Below, one piece after another: positions 61,776 to 64,000 of a stretch of DNA of 64,000 nucleotides. The stretch covers positions 1,032,001 to 1,096,000 of the forward strand of contig NZ_CP020028.1 in NCBI RefSeq assembly GCF_002240415.1, in the 5' to 3' direction. Within the stretch, counting starts at the first letter, position 1; each line of letters starts with the position of its first letter. This DNA is from Paenibacillus kribbensis. Lineage in GTDB: Bacteria > Bacillota > Bacilli > Paenibacillales > Paenibacillaceae. A program made the position numbers and the translations under genes. The notes below the pieces were generated by a model that worked only from the letters and a program-made list of their open reading frames with translations, was not told the origin of the DNA and ran no database searches.

Positions 61776-62435
61776 ATGAGCACACTAGGAAATAAGGTCA
61801 ACAAACAACACATTCTGGACATCGCTCGCATGGAACCAGTTTGGCCACAAGAAGAGGGAAACGATGAAAAAGAGATACATTATTATCACATCACCGATGC
61901 TTTGAACCGTAAATGGCAAACGATTGGCTATAATGTCTCAGATGCTATTGAAGTATTTGAGAAAGAAAAGAATAATGTGTGGACACGAATTATAGAGCCA
62001 GCTCCGTTTAATCCCAAATTGACCACGAACGATCTCATTCAAATGTTCCATATCAGCTCCGAAGATGAGCACATCCGTAACGCTATGCAAATCATACTGA
62101 ACTCGGTTGAAAGGCGCAATGAGTTCATTGCCCGTTCTATTTATATTAACGAACAAGACATTTTTAATCTACTCTGCAACATGAAAAGTGAATATCTTCG
62201 GCATCATCGGCTTACAGACGAGGAATTTACAGAGTTGTATGCCGCAAATCCTGTTGAAGCATTATCTGTATATTTTCTGGAGTCCGTAGACATTCATCTG
62301 TATTGGGAGTGGGCAGGGGCAGGAGGTACATGTGAAAAGGCTATTCAATACAAACAGGGTGCACCTGAAATAACTTTAATCCAAGCAATTGAAAGAGCTG
62401 AGGATGAAGTCGACTGTCATATATCTGGCTATTAA
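61776..62435 (+). CDS. hypothetical protein, 219 aa
   Basis: Unrecognised, acidic, soluble protein. An N-terminal strand-rich part (HYYHITDALNRKWQTIGYNVSDAIEVFE) is followed by mostly helical sequence with many Glu, and ends VDIHLYWEWAGAGGTCEKAIQYKQGAPEITLIQAIERAEDEVDCHISGY. GGGGGAGATACAT precedes the ATG. It is divergent from the XRE pair and followed 24 bases later by a 39-residue gene. Its place in an accessory patch suggests a regulated module of unknown function. Confidence 0.7.
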   Translation: MSTLGNKVNKQHILDIARMEPVWPQEEGNDEKEIHYYHITDALNRKWQTIGYNVSDAIEVFEKEKNNVWTRIIEPAPFNPKLTTNDLIQMFHISSEDEHIRNAMQIILNSVERRNEFIARSIYINEQDIFNLLCNMKSEYLRHHRLTDEEFTELYAANPVEALSVYFLESVDIHLYWEWAGAGGTCEKAIQYKQGAPEITLIQAIERAEDEVDCHISGY

Positions 62436-62459
62436 CTGTTTTGCAAAGGAGGAGTGTGT

Positions 62460-62579
62460 ATGTATAGAACAGGAAGATTAATTGGCGGTAAACTGTTTCT
62501 AAAGACACTTGCAGGCGATTGGATCAGCCTACAGATGCTTATTGAAAATCCATTTTATAGAGGTGTGGAATATGCTTAA
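62460..62579 (+). CDS. 39-residue small protein
   Basis: ATG behind a strong AAGGAGGAGTGTGT site: MYRTGRLIGGKLFLKTLAGD, then WISLQMLIENPFYRGVEYA. It starts 24 bases after the 219-aa gene and is probably co-transcribed. Copy B of the interspersed element begins about a dozen bases after its stop, so it may be a gene shortened by that insertion or a genuine small protein. Confidence 0.55.
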   Translation: MYRTGRLIGGKLFLKTLAGDWISLQMLIENPFYRGVEYA

Positions 62580-62591
62580 GAGGGCTAAGAG

Positions 62592-62750
62592 GCGATTGGT
62601 AGCGGAGCGAAGGATTTGAATCTGGAGAAGCGTGAGCGTTCGCCTTTGCAATGGGATTCTACCCTTTAAAGGACTTATAAAATCCAGAGAATCCCGTTGC
62701 AACAGCGATCGTAAGATCAAATCATTCGCGTAGCGGTGGATCACCAACGA
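62592..62750 (+). repeat. interspersed palindromic element, copy B
   Basis: Contains TGGTAGCGGAGCGAAGGATT, TCTGGAGAAGCG, AGCGTTCGCCTTTGCAATGGGATTCT, and on the right AGAATCCCGTTGCAACAGCG with ATCGTAAGATCAAATCATT. Outer TTGGT/ACCAA arms close it. It lies just past the alarmone synthetase stop, in the same orientation as copy C on the other side. Confidence 0.85.
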
Positions 62751-62761
62751 AACCTATCCTT

Positions 62762-63502
62762 TTACTCTCCGAGAAGCTTCAAAAAATTGGCTGGCACCGC
62801 AATTTGCTGATTATTAATCATGATCTTCCGAAGCTCCTCAATGGAGTCTTCTTCGCCTCTCGCGTCTTTAATCTCCTTGATTTCACGATGCAGCCGTTCC
62901 ATTTGGAGGTCAAGCGCATTAGCAGAGTCTGCCGCATTCTTTAATTCACGTGTCAGGCTTTCGGGAACGGACTGGTTATATTTATAAAAGATTTTATGCT
63001 CCAGACTTGCCCAGAAATCCATCGCAATCGTTCGAATTTGTACCTCTACACAGACTAGCTCCTGACAATCTGACATGAATACAGGGACTTGGATCAGCAA
63101 ATGCAGGCTTTGATAGCCGTTTGGTTTGGGATTTTTGATGTAATCCTTGATTTCCAGCACTTTCAAGTCATTTTGGCTCTGAAGCATGTTGCTGACATCA
63201 TAAATATCAGAAATAAAAGAGCAGGTAATACGCAGTCCGGCGATATCCTTAATTTGATTTTTGACAGCATCGAGGGAAAGCTCGCTATTTTTCCGAAGCA
63301 TTTTATTCATAATGCTTTCAGGAGATTTGAGCCGTGATTTGGTATGCTCAATTGGGCTATAATCGTGCAGGGCCTGAAATTCCTGCTTTAATATTTCAAT
63401 CTTGGTTTCCATTTCGTCGAGTGCGAATTTATAGATTAGCATAAAACGCGTGATGTCATACTTTATTTTTTTGAGTTTGTCCATTGGATCTTCTAAATGC
63501 AT
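62762..63502 (-). CDS. small alarmone (ppGpp) synthetase, RelA/SpoT-domain
   Basis: GTP pyrophosphokinase of 246 residues of the YjbM/YwaC type. Conserved steps: RLKSPESIMNKM near residue 55, DIAGLRITCSF (G-loop region) near residue 86, PKPNGYQSLHLLI near residue 125, and EVQIRTIAMDFWASLEHKIFYK with the catalytic Glu near residue 155. GAGGAGAA lies 8 bases before the ATG. It lacks HD hydrolase, TGS and ACT domains. It is flanked by direct copies B and C of the interspersed element. Confidence 0.92.
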   Translation of the reverse strand: MHLEDPMDKLKKIKYDITRFMLIYKFALDEMETKIEILKQEFQALHDYSPIEHTKSRLKSPESIMNKMLRKNSELSLDAVKNQIKDIAGLRITCSFISDIYDVSNMLQSQNDLKVLEIKDYIKNPKPNGYQSLHLLIQVPVFMSDCQELVCVEVQIRTIAMDFWASLEHKIFYKYNQSVPESLTRELKNAADSANALDLQMERLHREIKEIKDARGEEDSIEELRKIMINNQQIAVPANFLKLLGE

Positions 63503-63563
63503 ATGTAGTTCTCCTCACACATAGATGTCGTTTATTTAAAATAGTGGAGCTGTATGTTTTAAG

Positions 63564-63714
63564 GTGGTTGGTAGCGGAGCGAAGGATTTGAATCTGGAGA
63601 AGCGCAAGCGTTCGCCTTTGCAATGGGATTCTTACTTTATAATATACAATTTCCAAGAATTCCATTGCAACAGCGATCGTAAGATCAAATGATTTGCGGA
63701 GCGGCGATTCCCAC
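63564..63714 (+). repeat. interspersed palindromic element, copy C
   Basis: Nearly identical to copy B in the core (GGTAGCGGAGCGAAGGATTT, TCTGGAGAAGCG.AAGCGTTCG, GCAACAGCGATCGTAAGATC). The loop region differs and the inner arm is GGAATTC-type rather than CCACCGG. Outer GTGG/CCAC close it. Confidence 0.85.
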
Positions 63715-63737
63715 TCTAAATAAAGCTTAAAGCGCCA

Positions 63738-64000
63738 TTAAAGCTCTACGGAAATTTTGCGTTTTTCCTTAAAATAAACCCATTCGCGGAAGCCAATATC
63801 CTTCAGCATCGCCTTCACTTCGTCCCAATCCTCACCTACACGCGAAGGCTTGTGCGCATCTGATCCAAAGGTAACCTCTACGCCAAAATGGTGCGCTCTT
63901 TCTAAAATAGATGCAGACGGGTACCATCCGCCACTCAGCTTGGTTTTACCCGAAGTGTTAATTTCAATGGCCACGCCGGATTCTGCAATCACCCGCAAGG
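63738..64000 (-). CDS. PHP-domain phosphatase (histidinol-phosphatase-like), 5' part outside window
   Basis: C-terminal 87 or so residues of a PHP-family metal-dependent phosphatase; the frame is open at the right edge. The block IEINTSGKTKLSGGWYPSASILERAHHFGVEVTFGSDAHKPSRVGEDWDEVKAMLKDIGF is typical of HisJ/HisK-type histidinol-phosphatases, with metal ligand residues in FGSDAH. Its role in histidine synthesis is not certain; other PHP hydrolases share this part. Confidence 0.85.
   Translation of the reverse strand, partial: LRVIAESGVAIEINTSGKTKLSGGWYPSASILERAHHFGVEVTFGSDAHKPSRVGEDWDEVKAMLKDIGFREWVYFKEKRKISVEL

Noticed and set aside
62592-63714. Composite transposon formed by copies B and C
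   Set aside because: No transposase, no target duplication seen, and the elements have palindromic RNA-like rather than IS structure; kept only as a flanking-repeat observation.

Overview
The window is a chromosomal stretch of an endospore-forming Firmicute. Family-level gene content points to Paenibacillus, most likely near P. polymyxa. Evidence for this is the futalosine menaquinone genes (mqnE, mqnD, mqnB and a UbiD-type decarboxylase), S-box and c-di-AMP riboswitches, sporulation genes (SpoVB-like flippase, YheC/D ATP-grasp, Sda), Bacillus-type sdhCAB, coproheme decarboxylase HemQ, the dnaB-dnaI helicase loader pair and frequent TTG/GTG starts behind strong AGGAGG sites. The assignment comes from reading the sequence, not from a search. 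No rRNA, tRNA, CRISPR array, transposase or prophage module was seen.

Layout. 1-6476: class B penicillin-binding protein (cut by the left edge), HAD phosphatase, DUF456 membrane protein, SpoVB/MurJ-like flippase and a DUF2515 protein. 6601-10537: five 20-bp tandem repeats upstream of a FecBCD-type metal-chelate ABC importer operon that ends in a methyltransferase. 10658-14819: thioredoxin-like protein, heme A synthase, UbiD decarboxylase and a HEPN-domain protein. 14839-17853: SAM-riboswitch-controlled metNIQ. 17928-22563: SDR, then an Fe-S/NADH cluster (NifU-like, YuzB-like, type II NADH dehydrogenase, mqnE, IscA-like). 22806-27638: chitin-active LPMO with a cre site, a sparse accessory stretch (XRE regulator, unknown protein, a 42-codon hydrophobic peptide locus) and a LysR/EamA pair. 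27768-30804: hypotheticals and mqnBD. 30968-36088: polyphosphate kinase with a Pho box, convergent exopolyphosphatase, ATP-grasp protein and sda with DnaA boxes. 36107-41789: ferredoxin reductase, second type II NADH dehydrogenase and a MarR-HlyD-ABC2 efflux operon. 41994-50123: hemQ, dnaB, dnaI, trxA, uvrC and a CPBP protease. 50375-57224: c-di-AMP riboswitch, ktrBA, LysR and sdhCAB. 57397-60691: AAC(3)-like acetyltransferase, two metallophosphoesterases and a GNAT. 60900-64000: an accessory patch with paired XRE regulators, unknown proteins, a small alarmone synthetase and the edge of a PHP-domain phosphatase.

Themes. Respiration and cofactors dominate (heme A, coproheme, menaquinone, NADH dehydrogenases, succinate dehydrogenase). 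Second-messenger and stress physiology recurs (c-di-AMP riboswitch, ppGpp synthetase, polyphosphate, Sda checkpoint). The least explained material is non-coding. A family of about 70-200 bp palindromic interspersed elements occurs at least six times; their arms change together while a core stays fixed. One copy splits dnaB from dnaI, one lies between the c-di-AMP riboswitch and ktrB, and two flank the alarmone synthetase. A compact small-peptide RNA locus at 25244-25560 has mutually exclusive pairings and resembles a type I toxin or attenuator. Sda is a very short gene behind three perfect DnaA boxes and is easily missed.
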